Shown one piece after another: positions 23,719-32,479 of a stretch of DNA of 64,000 nt; the first letter of the stretch is position 1, and every line of letters starts with the position of its first letter. This DNA is from Bradyrhizobium sp. NAS80.1 (GTDB lineage: Bacteria; Pseudomonadota; Alphaproteobacteria; Rhizobiales; Xanthobacteraceae). Under the pieces are notes generated by a model. That model did not search any database, was not told the DNA's origin, and was given only the letters and a program-made list of their open reading frames with translations. The DNA is taken from NCBI RefSeq assembly GCF_001908205.1, contig NZ_LGHL01000128.1, positions 80,538 to 144,537 on the forward strand, read 5' to 3'. A program made the position numbers and the translations under genes.

Positions 23719-25173
23719 GTGTATCTCGGAATGGACATCGGCACGTCCGGTGTGAAGGCGGTGCTCGTGAGCGAAGCCGGCGCGGTCGTCGCGACGGCGG
23801 CGCGCGAGCTTGCGCTGTCGCATCCAGCGCCGCTGTGGTCCGAGCAGGATCCTGACGCCTGGGTCGACGCCGCGACCGGCGCTGTCGACGATCTCGCCGC
23901 CCGCCATCCTCGCGAGGTCGCGCAGGTGCGCGGCATCGGGCTGTCAGGCCAGATGCACGGCGCAACCCTGCTCGGCGGGGACGGCCGCCCGCTGCGTCCC
24001 GCCATCCTCTGGAACGATGGACGCTCGCAGGCCGAATGCGTCGAGCTGGAGCAGCGCTGCCCCTCCCTGCGCACGCTAGCCGGCAATCTGGCGATGCCCG
24101 GCTTCACTGCGCCAAAGTTGCTCTGGGTCGCACGACACGAGCCCGGCATTTTCGCGCGCGTGGCAAAGGTGCTGCTGCCGAAGGCCTATGTGCGTTATCG
24201 CCTGACCGGCGAGATGGCCGAGGACATGTCGGATGCCGCCGGCACGCTGTGGCTCAATGTCGGTCGGCGCCACTGGTCCGCCGCGCTGCTGCAGGCCACC
24301 GGGCTCGATCTCAATCACATGCCGCGCCTCGTCGAAGGCAGCGAGGTGAGCGCCGTGCTAGCGCCGGAATTTTCGCGGCGCTGGGGTATGGCGAAGGACG
24401 TGGTGGTCGCCGGCGGCGCCGGCGATTGCGCGGCGAGCGCGATCGGGCTCGGCGCGATCGCGCCTGGTGATGCGTTCCTGTCACTCGGCACATCCGGTGT
24501 GGTGTTTCGGGTCACAGATCGGTTCGCGCCTGCGCCGGCTTCGGCCGTGCACACCTTCTGCCACGCGCTGCCCGGCCTTTGGCACCAGATGGGCGTGATG
24601 CTGTCAGCTGCGGCCTCGCTCGCCTGGCTCGCCGGCGTGATGGAGACGCCTGCGGCTGCACTGCTGGCGCCGCTCGGCGCGCACGTCGACGCACCAAGCT
24701 CCGTGTTCTTCCTGCCCTATCTCGATGGCGAGCGCACGCCGCACAATGATGCCGCTGCTAGCGGCGCGCTCGTCGGTCTGCGCGGTGCGACCGGGCGCGC
24801 GCAGATTGTCCAGGCCGTGCTCGAAGGCGTCGCCTTCGCTGCGCGCGACAATCTGGCGGCGCTCAGCGCGGCGGGCGGGTCGATCGCCGAGGTCGATCTG
24901 GTCGGCGGCGGCTCGCGCTCGCCGCTCTGGGCGCAGATCTGCGCCGACGTGCTCGGGATTGCCGTGCACCGCGTCGAGGAAGGCGAGGTCGGGGCGGCAC
25001 TCGGTGCCGCGCGGCTCGGCCGGCTCGCCGCCACAAGCGAAGATCCCGCAGCGGTCTGCACCCGACCGCGCCGGCTCGCGAGCTTCGCGCCCCGTGCGTC
25101 CGTCGCCGCGGCCTATGACGAGGCCTATCGGCGTTGGCGCAGGCTTTATCCCGCATTGAAGGAGACCGCTTAA
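23719..25173 (+). CDS. xylB: Xylulokinase
   Basis: A 484-residue FGGY kinase that phosphorylates D-xylulose to xylulose 5-phosphate. Motifs are YLGMDIGTSGVKAVLVSE at the start, GIGLSGQMHGATLLGGDG, PAILWNDGRSQAEC, MSDAAGTLWLNVGRRHW, FLSLGTSGVVFRVTD and DLVGGGSRSPLWAQICADVL. These match XylB rather than glycerol or ribulose kinase. GTG 23719 follows GGGGAGGATG. Its TAA is directly followed by the GTG of xylA. Confidence 0.93.
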   Translation: MYLGMDIGTSGVKAVLVSEAGAVVATAARELALSHPAPLWSEQDPDAWVDAATGAVDDLAARHPREVAQVRGIGLSGQMHGATLLGGDGRPLRPAILWNDGRSQAECVELEQRCPSLRTLAGNLAMPGFTAPKLLWVARHEPGIFARVAKVLLPKAYVRYRLTGEMAEDMSDAAGTLWLNVGRRHWSAALLQATGLDLNHMPRLVEGSEVSAVLAPEFSRRWGMAKDVVVAGGAGDCAASAIGLGAIAPGDAFLSLGTSGVVFRVTDRFAPAPASAVHTFCHALPGLWHQMGVMLSAAASLAWLAGVMETPAAALLAPLGAHVDAPSSVFFLPYLDGERTPHNDAAASGALVGLRGATGRAQIVQAVLEGVAFAARDNLAALSAAGGSIAEVDLVGGGSRSPLWAQICADVLGIAVHRVEEGEVGAALGAARLGRLAATSEDPAAVCTRPRRLASFAPRASVAAAYDEAYRRWRRLYPALKETA

Positions 25174-26496
25174 GTGAACGCGTCAACCAAGTTCTTCGAT
25201 GCAAGCACCCCTGTCGCCTTTGCCGGCAAGGATGCAGGAAACACGCCCGCCTTCCGCTGGTACGACAAGGACCGGGTCGTGCACGGCCGCAGGCTGGAGG
25301 ATCATCTGCGCTTTGCGGTCTGCTATTGGCATTCGTTCTGCTGGCCGGGAGGCGATCCCTTCGGCGGCGAGACTTTCCTGAGGCCGTGGCACCACGGCAG
25401 CGATGCGCTGGCGCTGGCGCGGGCCAAGGCCGATGTCGCCTTCGAGCTGTTTCGCCTGCTGGATGTCCCATTCTTCACTTTCCACGATGTCGATGCGGCG
25501 CCCGAAGGCGCCTCGCTAACGGAGTCCGTCGCGAACCTGAATGCGATCGCCGATCTCTTTGAAGCGAAGATGGCCTCGGCGAAAGTCCGCCTGCTGTGGG
25601 GTACCGCCAATTTGTTCACGCATCGCCGCTACATGGCGGGAGCCGCGACCAACCCCGACCCCGAAATCTTCACCTACGCCTCCGGTCAGGTCCGCGCCGC
25701 GCTGGAGGTGACGCACCGGCTCGGCGGCCAGAACTACGTGCTCTGGGGCGGGCGCGAGGGCTACGAGACGCTGCTCAACACCGATCTCAGGCGCGAGCTT
25801 GATCAGCTCGGCCGCTTCGTGTCGCTGGTCGTCGAGCACAAGCACAAGATCGGCTTCAAGGGGCCGATCCTGATCGAGCCCAAGCCGAAGGAGCCGACCA
25901 AACATCAATACGATTTTGACGTCGCCACCTGCTACGGCTTCCTGCAGCGCTACGATCTCCTGAATGACGTCAAGCTCAACATCGAGCAGAACCACGCCAT
26001 CCTCGCCGGCCATTCCTTCCATCACGAGGTCGCGCTCGCCAAGGCGCTCGGTGTCTTCGGCTCGCTCGACATCAATCGCGGCGACGATCTGCTCGGCTGG
26101 GACACCGACCAGTTCGCGATGAACGTGCCGGAGCTTGCTCTGGTGTTCCACGAGATCCTGAACCGCGGTGGCTTCACCTCGGGCGGGCTCAATTTCGACG
26201 CCAAGATCCGGCGCCAGTCGATCGACCCGGACGATCTGATCTACGCCCATGTCGGCTCGATGGATGCGTGTGCGCGGGCGTTCCTCGCCGCAGCCGACAT
26301 GGTCGATGCCGGTGTCCTCACCGCGCCGCTCGCCGAGCGTTACGGCGGATGGGCTACCCCCGAGGGGCGCGCCATTCTCGGCGGCCAGCGTTCGCTCGCC
26401 GAGCTCGCCGACAGTGCGCTCAGGCCCGGCTTCGACCCGCAGCCGCGGTCGGGACGGCAGGAATATCTGGAATCCCTGGTCAACCGTTACGTCTGA
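25174..26496 (+). CDS. xylA: Xylose isomerase
   Basis: A 440-residue class II xylose isomerase (D-xylose to D-xylulose). Visible: FFTFHDVDAAPEGASL with the catalytic His, NYVLWGGREGYETLLNTDLR, LIEPKPKEPTKHQYDFD metal ligand segment, NIEQNHAILAGHSFHHE and GSLDINRGDDLLGWDTDQF. Length and all metal ligands are normal. GTG start at 25174 immediately after xylB's stop codon implies translational coupling. Confidence 0.95.
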   Translation: MNASTKFFDASTPVAFAGKDAGNTPAFRWYDKDRVVHGRRLEDHLRFAVCYWHSFCWPGGDPFGGETFLRPWHHGSDALALARAKADVAFELFRLLDVPFFTFHDVDAAPEGASLTESVANLNAIADLFEAKMASAKVRLLWGTANLFTHRRYMAGAATNPDPEIFTYASGQVRAALEVTHRLGGQNYVLWGGREGYETLLNTDLRRELDQLGRFVSLVVEHKHKIGFKGPILIEPKPKEPTKHQYDFDVATCYGFLQRYDLLNDVKLNIEQNHAILAGHSFHHEVALAKALGVFGSLDINRGDDLLGWDTDQFAMNVPELALVFHEILNRGGFTSGGLNFDAKIRRQSIDPDDLIYAHVGSMDACARAFLAAADMVDAGVLTAPLAERYGGWATPEGRAILGGQRSLAELADSALRPGFDPQPRSGRQEYLESLVNRYV

Positions 26497-26505
26497 GCGA
26501 GGCTG

Positions 26506-27273
26506 ATGATGGTAGGCAGCGAAGCAACACGGCAGCCGGTGCTCCAACTGACCGGCATCGGCAAGGAGTTCGGCGCAATCCGCGCGCTGCATGGCGTCGA
26601 CATGCAGGTGTCGCCGGGCGAGGTGGTCGGCCTGATGGGCGACAACGGTGCGGGCAAGTCGACGCTGGTCAAGATCATTGCCGGCAATTTCCGCCCCAGC
26701 CACGGCGAAATTCGCTTCGCCGGCAGTGCGGTTCAATTCAGTCGTCCGGTCGATGCCCGTGCGATCGGCATCGAGGTGGTCTACCAGGACCTCGCGCTGG
26801 CCGACAATTTGACGGCGGCGGCCAACGTGTTTCTCGGCCGCGAGCTGAAGCGCAGGTTCGGCCCGCTTGCCCTGCTCGACCACAAGGCAATGGCGGCGCG
26901 CGCGCTGGAGCTGTTCGGCGAGCTGCGCTCGGAGACGCGCCCCGACGATCTCGTCAAGCAGATGTCCGGCGGCCAGCGCCAGGCCGTCGCGATCGCGCGG
27001 ACGCGCCTGTCCAATGCGAGGCTCGTGATGATGGACGAGCCGACGGCCGCGATCTCGGTCCGTCAGGTCGAGCAGGTGCTTGGCCTGATCCATCGGTTGA
27101 AGGAGCAGGGAGTCGCGGTCATGCTGATCTCGCACCGCATGCCCGACGTCTTCGCGGTCTGCGACCGGGTGATCGTCATGCGTCGCGGCGAGAAGCGGGC
27201 CGACAAGCCGATCCACGAAACATCCCCCGAGGAAGTCACCGCACTCATCACCGGCGCGAAGGAGGCTGCGTGA
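26506..27273 (+). CDS. Sugar ABC transporter ATP-binding protein
   Basis: A 255-residue ATPase with a single nucleotide-binding domain: GLMGDNGAGKSTLVKIIAGN (Walker A), VVYQDLALADNLTAAANVFL, KQMSGGQRQAVAIARTRLSN (signature), VMMDEPTAAISVRQ (Walker B). Most ribose/xylose ATPases have two fused domains; single-domain types occur in FrcA-like systems. It powers uptake of the sugar handled by the locus. Its stop overlaps the ATG of the permease gene. Confidence 0.92.
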   Translation: MMVGSEATRQPVLQLTGIGKEFGAIRALHGVDMQVSPGEVVGLMGDNGAGKSTLVKIIAGNFRPSHGEIRFAGSAVQFSRPVDARAIGIEVVYQDLALADNLTAAANVFLGRELKRRFGPLALLDHKAMAARALELFGELRSETRPDDLVKQMSGGQRQAVAIARTRLSNARLVMMDEPTAAISVRQVEQVLGLIHRLKEQGVAVMLISHRMPDVFAVCDRVIVMRRGEKRADKPIHETSPEEVTALITGAKEAA

Positions 27274-28355
27274 TGGCCATGCCCATGGAAAGCCCGATCA
27301 GCTTCACCAATATCGGCAAGGCGAAGTGGTGGCAGCGCGGCATCTTCGCTTCCCAGACCGGCTATGTGTTGATCGCGCTGGCGGTGCTGCTGGTGATCAT
27401 GCATTTCGCCAGTCCCTATTTCTTCACCGAAGGCAATATGCAGAACGTGGCGAAGAACTTCTCCTTCATCGCCATCGCCACCCTCGGCGTCACCTTCGTG
27501 ATCATCACCGGCGGCATCGATCTCTCGGTGGGCTCGATGATGTGCTTCTCCGCCATGATCACCTCGATGGTCATGACCGAGCTGTCGACGCCGGGCTCGT
27601 ACGGCGCTTCGTTGTTCGTGCACATGGCGGCCGACGGCAAGACCGTGCTGGCCAATGTGCCGGGCCTGATCCTGCTGGTCTCCGTCGCCGCGGGTCTCGG
27701 CGTTGCGCTGATCGCTGGGCTCGTCAATGGCTTCTGCATCGCCGTGCTCGGCCTGTCACCCTTCGTTACCACGCTCGGCATGCTCTCGATCGTGCGCGGG
27801 CTCGGCTATGTCGTCTCCAATGGGCGCGGCAGTTTCCCGGGCGGACCGGACGCCGACTATTTCTACGCGCTCACCTCGGGCGACGTGCTCGGCCTGCCCG
27901 TGCCTTTCATTTATCTGGTGGTCCTCGCGCTGGCGATGGCCGTGGTCCTGCACCACACCTCGTTCGGCCGCCATGTCTTCGCGCTCGGCGGCAACGAGAA
28001 GGCGGCCGAATTGACCGGCATCCCGGTCGTGCGGGTGAAGATCGAGGTCTATGTGATCTGCGCGCTCGCCGCCGGGCTCCAGGGCATCATCATCTCCGGC
28101 TGGCTGGGATCGGCGCCGGCCAACATGGCGACGTCCTACGAGCTCAACGTGATCGCGGCGGCCGTCATCGGCGGTGCCAACCTTGCCGGCGGCATCGGCG
28201 GTCCGCTTGGCGCCATCGTGGGCTGCGTGCTGCTCGAGGTGATCCGCAACGGCCTCGTGCTGGCGCAGGTCAGCTCCTACTGGCAGCAGACGCTGGTGGG
28301 CGTGATCATCATCCTGGCGGTACTGGTCGACCGCGTCCGCTCGCGGATGATCTGA
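27273..28355 (+). CDS. Sugar ABC transporter permease
   Basis: A 360-residue inner-membrane permease of the RbsC/XylH family with about ten hydrophobic segments. Marks: SFIAIATLGVTFVIITGGID, LSVGSMMCFSAMITS, FVTTLGMLSIVRGLGYVVSN, FALGGNEKAAELTGIPVVRV and VIAAAVIGGANLAGGIGGPL. ATG 27273 overlaps the ATPase stop (TGATG). The ATPase-permease-binding protein order is reversed from the usual layout. Confidence 0.92.
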   Translation: MAMPMESPISFTNIGKAKWWQRGIFASQTGYVLIALAVLLVIMHFASPYFFTEGNMQNVAKNFSFIAIATLGVTFVIITGGIDLSVGSMMCFSAMITSMVMTELSTPGSYGASLFVHMAADGKTVLANVPGLILLVSVAAGLGVALIAGLVNGFCIAVLGLSPFVTTLGMLSIVRGLGYVVSNGRGSFPGGPDADYFYALTSGDVLGLPVPFIYLVVLALAMAVVLHHTSFGRHVFALGGNEKAAELTGIPVVRVKIEVYVICALAAGLQGIIISGWLGSAPANMATSYELNVIAAAVIGGANLAGGIGGPLGAIVGCVLLEVIRNGLVLAQVSSYWQQTLVGVIIILAVLVDRVRSRMI

Positions 28356-28446
28356 AGTGACGCGTTCCGGGAGGGCAACGTAGATGCCTGTCCGCTTCCC
28401 GGGGCGATCTTGAGAGGATGGGCACCAGAGAAGGGTGGAGGAGACA

Positions 28447-29379
28447 ATGAGGAAACTTCTTCTTGCCGGCATCGCCGTTGCGATGATGGCAACGCCGGCG
28501 TTTGCCGCGAACTACCGCTTCGTGATCGTGCCCAAGGCGATGAACAATCCGTTCTTCGACTTCGCGCGCGACGGCTGCGAAAAGCGCGCCAAGGAGCTCG
28601 GCAACATCGAGTGCATCTACAAGGGGCCGGTGGAGCATGAGCCGGCGACGCAGGCGCAGATCATCCAGGACTTCGTCACCCAGAAGGTCGACGGTCTCGC
28701 CATCTCGGTCGCCGACGTGGCGGCCATGACCAAGTCGATCGAGGCGGCGACTGCTGCGGGCATCCCCGTCATCACCTTCGATGCGGATGCGCCGGGCTCC
28801 AAGCGCATCGCCTATATCGGTACCAACAACAAGGAGTTCGGCCTCGCGCTTGGCAAGCAGCTGCTGAAGCTGCGACCCGACGGCGGCAAATACGCCATGG
28901 TCTCGGGCGGTCCGGGCGCCAAGAACCTCGCCGAGCGCGTCGACGGCGTCCGTGAGGCGCTGAAGGGCTCGAAATGGACCGAGGTCGCGGGCTCTCCGAC
29001 CTTCTGCAACGATGATCCGGCGCTGGCGGTCCAGCAGATGACGGATATGCGCACTGCAACGCCCGACCTCGCCGCCATCGTTCCCGTCGGCGGATGGCCG
29101 ATGTTCGCTCCCGAAGGCTTCAAGGCGTTCGCCACCCGGTACAAGAGGGAGATCGATTCCGGCAAGTTCACGCTGGTCGTCGCCGATACGCTGAAGATGC
29201 AGCTCGAGCTGCTGCGCGACGGCTATGCCAATGCGCTGGTCGGCCAGCGTCCCTTCGAGATGGGCGAGAAGGCGATGGACACGCTGCTCGCCATCAAGAA
29301 GGGCGAAAAGGTGCCGGAGATCGTCTATACCGGCCTCGATCTCGTGACCAAGGACAACGTTGCGCAGATGTTGAAGTAG
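28447..29379 (+). CDS. Sugar ABC transporter substrate-binding protein
   Basis: A 310-residue periplasmic protein: signal peptide MRKLLLAGIAVAMMATPAFA, then the ribose-binding fold FVIVPKAMNNPFFDFARDGC, DFVTQKVDGLAISVADVAAM, IPVITFDADAPGSKRIAYIG, GPGAKNLAERVDGVREALKG. It delivers a pentose or related sugar to the permease encoded 91 bp upstream. ATG 28447 is preceded by GGAGGAG. Confidence 0.93.
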   Translation: MRKLLLAGIAVAMMATPAFAANYRFVIVPKAMNNPFFDFARDGCEKRAKELGNIECIYKGPVEHEPATQAQIIQDFVTQKVDGLAISVADVAAMTKSIEAATAAGIPVITFDADAPGSKRIAYIGTNNKEFGLALGKQLLKLRPDGGKYAMVSGGPGAKNLAERVDGVREALKGSKWTEVAGSPTFCNDDPALAVQQMTDMRTATPDLAAIVPVGGWPMFAPEGFKAFATRYKREIDSGKFTLVVADTLKMQLELLRDGYANALVGQRPFEMGEKAMDTLLAIKKGEKVPEIVYTGLDLVTKDNVAQMLK

Positions 29380-29407
29380 CAGCGCTGCCAGCCCCTTGCT
29401 CCTGCAT

Positions 29408-29442
29408 GCCTCTCTCGCTTGCGGCCTTCGCAAGCGGGAGAG
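29408..29442 (+). terminator. Hairpin after the sugar-binding protein gene
   Basis: CTCTCTCGCTTGC and GCAAGCGGGAGAG pair around GGCCTTC. There is no T run, so it is more likely an mRNA-stabilising or partial terminator element between the transporter and the dehydrogenase genes. Confidence 0.45.
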
Positions 29443-29494
29443 ATAATGCGGGTAGGAAGGGCCAAGGGCCGGAAGAGATTGGGGTTGGAAGAAT

Positions 29495-30505
29495 ATGGGA
29501 ATGAAACGGTCGCGGCTCGGCTCTATCGAGGTCACTTCAAGGCTCGGCTCTATCGAGGTCACTTCAATAGGTCTCGGTACCGCCCCGCTCGGCGGATTGT
29601 TCACCTCCGTCAGCAACGCCGATGCGGAAGCGACGATCGAACGCGCCTGGTCGCTGGGCGTCCGCTTCTTCGATACTGCGCCGCTCTATGGCTTTGGCCT
29701 CGCCGAGCGGCGGCTGGGCGCATTCCTGCGGCGGCAGCCGCGCGAGTCCTACGTCATCTCGACCAAGGTTGGCCGCCTGCTGCGCGCGCCCGATGGCGCT
29801 GCCGCGGAGGACGACTATTACAAAAACGGGCAGCGCGAGCGGCCGGTGTTCGATTTCAGTCATGACGGTGTGATGCGTTCGGTCGAGGAGAGCCTTAACC
29901 GCCTCGGGCTCGACCGCGTCGATGTCCTGCTCGTGCACGATCCGGATGACCACTATGACGACGCCGTCGCCGGCGCCTTCCGCGCGCTCGAGCGTCTGCG
30001 CGCCGACGGAACGGTCAAGGCCATCGGGGCCGGCATGAACCAGTCGGAAATGCTGGTCCGTTTTGCGGAAACCGTGCCGGTCGACTGCTTCCTGCTCGCC
30101 GGCCGCTACACGCTGCTCGACCAGGGCGCGCTGGATGCGCTGTTTCCGGTCTGCCAGTCGAAAAACATCGGCATCCTGCTCGGCGGCATCTACAACAGCG
30201 GCATTCTGGCCAATCCCGGGACGGGCGCGAAGTTCAATTATCAGGATGCCGATGCGGCGCTCGTCGCGCGCGCGCTCGAGCTCGACGGGCTCTGCCGCAA
30301 GCACGGCACCGAGCTGAAGGCCGCAGCGCTCCAGTTCTGCATGGCTCATCCGGCGGTGACGGTTGCCGTGATGGGCGCGCGCAATGCCGGTGAGGTCGCC
30401 GACAACATCGCGATGTCGGGGACGGCGGTGCCGCAAGCCTTCTGGCAAGAGCTGCGCGCGCGAAAACTCGTCGACGCGCGGGCACCGCTGCCAGGCGGAG
30501 CGTAA
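29495..30505 (+). CDS. Aldo/keto reductase, sugar (L-fucose/aldose) dehydrogenase type
   Basis: A 336-residue aldo/keto reductase of the D-threo-aldose/L-fucose 1-dehydrogenase group. Catalytic tetrad residues are visible: Asp and Tyr in FFDTAPLYGFGLAERRLGAF, Lys in VISTKVGRLL, His in VDVLLVHDPDDHYDDAV. It would oxidise a free aldose to its lactone with NAD(P). The N-terminus holds an exact 27-bp tandem duplication (RLGSIEVTS twice), so it is 9 residues longer than the family pattern. ATG 29495 or 29501 is the start. It is followed 3 bp later by a lactonase gene, which fits the reaction. Confidence 0.88.
   Translation: MGMKRSRLGSIEVTSRLGSIEVTSIGLGTAPLGGLFTSVSNADAEATIERAWSLGVRFFDTAPLYGFGLAERRLGAFLRRQPRESYVISTKVGRLLRAPDGAAAEDDYYKNGQRERPVFDFSHDGVMRSVEESLNRLGLDRVDVLLVHDPDDHYDDAVAGAFRALERLRADGTVKAIGAGMNQSEMLVRFAETVPVDCFLLAGRYTLLDQGALDALFPVCQSKNIGILLGGIYNSGILANPGTGAKFNYQDADAALVARALELDGLCRKHGTELKAAALQFCMAHPAVTVAVMGARNAGEVADNIAMSGTAVPQAFWQELRARKLVDARAPLPGGA
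29514..29567 (+). repeat. Exact 27-bp tandem duplication within the dehydrogenase gene
   Basis: Two identical units (29514-29540, 29541-29567) beginning GGCTCGGCTCTATCGAGGTC. The copies have no differences, so the event is recent, and it keeps the frame. Confidence 0.95.
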
Positions 30506-30508
30506 GGC

Positions 30509-31357
30509 ATGATCATCGACGGCCATCAGCATTTCTGGGACCCCGCGCGCGCCGACTATCCCTGGATGGAAGCGCCTGAGTTCACACCGATCCGGCGCGC
30601 CTTCGGCCCCAGCGATCTCGCGCCGCTCCTGAAAGCAAACGGCGTCGACGCGAGCATCGTAGTGCAGTGCCGCTCCGCGCTGGGTGAGACTGAGGAATTT
30701 CTGCAGGTCGCCGCCGCGAATCCATTTGTCGTCGGCGTGGTCGGATGGGCCGATCTGACCGATAGCGGTCTTGGTGACTCACTTGATCGGCTGCGCGGCG
30801 CGCCGGGCGGCGGCAAGCTGGTCGGCATCCGCCACCAGGTCCACGACGAGCCCGATCCCGATTGGTTGCTGCGCGAGGACGTTCGCCGTGGGCTGGCCGC
30901 GGTATTCGCCCGCGATCTCGCCTATGATTTGCTCGTCCGAACCCGCGAGCTGCCCGCCGCGATCGCGACCGCCCGGGCCTTTCCGCAAGCGCATTTCGTC
31001 CTCGACCACGCTGCCAAACCGCCGATCGCCGATGGCGGCAGCGCCGAATGGGCCGACCGCATCGCCGCGCTCGCGGCTTGCGGCAATGTCTGGTGCAAGG
31101 TCTCGGGGCTCGCGACGGAGGCGGTCTGGAACGATTGGGACGCGGAGCGGCTGCTTCCATTCGTCGAGCACGCCGCGCAATGCTTTGGCGAGGACCGCCT
31201 GATCTTCGGGTCAGACTGGCCGGTGTGCCTGCTCGCGGGGAGTTATGGCGAGATCAAGAACGCGCTGGAAGCGTGCTTGGCGAAGGTCGGGCCGAGGGTG
31301 CTGGAGAAAGCGTTCGGAGTGAATGCGAAGGCTGCGTATCGGTTGTCGGCTAGCTGA
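30509..31357 (+). CDS. Amidohydrolase-family lactonase (L-fucono/rhamnono-lactonase-like)
   Basis: A 282-residue metal-dependent hydrolase of COG3618. It starts MIIDGHQHFWDPARADYPWM (the HxH metal site) and has FVLDHAAKPPI and LIFGSDWPVCLLAG with the later His and Asp ligands. Members open sugar lactones to aldonic acids. Directly behind the sugar dehydrogenase gene, it should hydrolyse that enzyme's product. It ends the sugar locus. Confidence 0.88.
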   Translation: MIIDGHQHFWDPARADYPWMEAPEFTPIRRAFGPSDLAPLLKANGVDASIVVQCRSALGETEEFLQVAAANPFVVGVVGWADLTDSGLGDSLDRLRGAPGGGKLVGIRHQVHDEPDPDWLLREDVRRGLAAVFARDLAYDLLVRTRELPAAIATARAFPQAHFVLDHAAKPPIADGGSAEWADRIAALAACGNVWCKVSGLATEAVWNDWDAERLLPFVEHAAQCFGEDRLIFGSDWPVCLLAGSYGEIKNALEACLAKVGPRVLEKAFGVNAKAAYRLSAS

Positions 31358-31380
31358 GGTGACACACCGGCGTTTCCACA

Positions 31381-31473
31381 TCGTCATGGCCGGGCTTGTC
31401 CCGGCCATCCACGAACTCGAGTCGCCAGCTGTACGAACAACGTGGATGCCCGGGACAAGCCCGGGCATGACGA
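31381..31473. repeat. Dispersed repeat family C (GTCATGGCCGGGCTTGTCCC)
   Basis: A palindromic element with GGCCGGGCTTGTCCCGGCC at the left and GCCCGGGACAAGCCCGGGC at the right. The same family is at 53851-53964. It separates convergent genes. Confidence 0.75.
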
Positions 31474-31495
31474 GTTTGGGCATCCTAGGCGTATT

Positions 31496-31861
31496 TTACG
31501 CGCCCGCGGGCACCTGATCCAGGAACCCCGTGATGCTTCTGATCCGGCCGTCCTTCAGCACGGCGAAATCCGTCCCCTTGATCGGGCTGTCGACACCATC
31601 GGGGCCGAGGCCCCAGGAGAAGCGGATGTGGTCGCCGTAGCCGTTGGGCTCGCCGATCAGCTTGAACCTGAATTCCGGAAAGCGCTGCTGCACGCCTGCG
31701 ATCAGCGCGTCGATGCCGTCCTGGCCGTCACCCTTCATCAGGGGATCGATATAGCTCGCATCCGCCGTCCAGTGCTCGCTGAGCAGTTCGCGCCGGCGGC
31801 CGGTCGCGCGCTCGTTCCAGAGCTCGATGTAGCGGCGGGCGATGGTGACGTGGTCGGTCAT
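31496..31861 (-). CDS. NTF2-like (SnoaL) family protein
   Basis: A 121-residue protein: MTDHVTIARRYIELWNE, LSEHWTADASYIDPLMKG, GIDALIAGVQQRFPEFRFKL, HIRFSWGLGPDGVD and DFAVLKDGRIRSITGFLD match nuclear transport factor 2-like folds that bind small ligands or catalyse isomerisations. ATG 31861 follows AAGGAG; the longer frame from 31945 has no site. No catalytic residue is identified. Confidence 0.85.
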   Translation of the reverse strand: MTDHVTIARRYIELWNERATGRRRELLSEHWTADASYIDPLMKGDGQDGIDALIAGVQQRFPEFRFKLIGEPNGYGDHIRFSWGLGPDGVDSPIKGTDFAVLKDGRIRSITGFLDQVPAGA

Positions 31862-31965
31862 GATAATCTCCTTCGATGTCGCCGTGTCCGGCTGCCCATG
31901 ACTATCGAAGGTTTGCGCGCGCCGATCGATTACCTCGGAGATCATGCGCCCGTAAAAAACTGAAG

Positions 31966-31999
31966 CGCGATGATGTTGTCATCGCGCTTCAGTCGTATG
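31966..31999 (-). terminator. Rho-independent terminator of the RidA gene
   Basis: On the minus strand, a perfect 14-bp stem CTGAAGCGCGATGA/TCATCGCGCTTCAG with a 5-base loop is followed by TTTTTT. It lies 16-49 bases past the RidA stop codon. Confidence 0.88.
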
Positions 32000-32014
32000 C
32001 GAACTTCCGCGAAA

Positions 32015-32365
32015 TTACTTCGCCGCGGTCACCATGATCTCGACGGTGTATTGCGGCGCCGCCAGCTTGGCTTCGACGGTGGCGCGGGCCGGGGTGTTGC
32101 CGGGCGAGACCCAGGCGTCCCACACCGCGTTCATCTCGCCAAAGGTCTTCATGTCGGTGATGTAGATCGTGGCCGAGAGCAGCTTTGACTTGTCGGTGCC
32201 GGCCTTGGCGAGATGGCTATCGATCGTCGCCAGGATGTCCTGGGTCTGCTTCGTCACGCTTTCGCCGGCGGCCTTGTTGGCGACGACACCCGCGAGGTAG
32301 ACGGTGTTGCCGTGCACAACGACCTGGCTCATGCGCGGGCCGGTTTCGAAACGCTGAATGCTCAT
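32015..32365 (-). CDS. RidA family protein
   Basis: A 116-residue YjgF/YER057c/UK114 protein. RMSQVVVHGNTVYLAGVVAN, QTQDILATIDSHLAKAGTD, SATIYITDMKTFGEMN and PARATVEAKLAAPQYTVEIM match; the ARAT-E motif holds the Arg that binds the substrate carboxylate. RidA hydrolyses reactive enamine/imine intermediates from PLP enzymes. It is a single-gene unit with its own terminator. Confidence 0.92.
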   Translation of the reverse strand: MSIQRFETGPRMSQVVVHGNTVYLAGVVANKAAGESVTKQTQDILATIDSHLAKAGTDKSKLLSATIYITDMKTFGEMNAVWDAWVSPGNTPARATVEAKLAAPQYTVEIMVTAAK

Positions 32366-32424
32366 TGCGAGTCTCCTGGTGGAATGGCGGCCCTGTCTAG
32401 CCCAGCGCCCGGCGCTCCGCCACC

Positions 32425-32460
32425 CCAGGCACGCATGCGTTGCCAGGCACGCATGCGTTG
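32425..32460. repeat. 18-bp tandem duplication
   Basis: Two exact copies of CCAGGCACGCATGCGTTG in the gap between two genes. Each holds the palindrome ACGCATGCGT. Confidence 0.9.
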
Positions 32461-32479
32461 CCGCCGATGTATGCGTCGT

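Noticed and set aside
25516..27216. Long open frame (566 codons) opposite xylA and the ABC ATPase
   Set aside because: Antisense shadow of well-recognised genes in high-GC DNA; composition is Arg/His/Asp-rich with no domain.
26268..27272. Extension of the permease frame far upstream over the ATPase gene
   Set aside because: Arg-rich alternative frame; the permease begins at ATG 27273 with its hydrophobic N-terminus.
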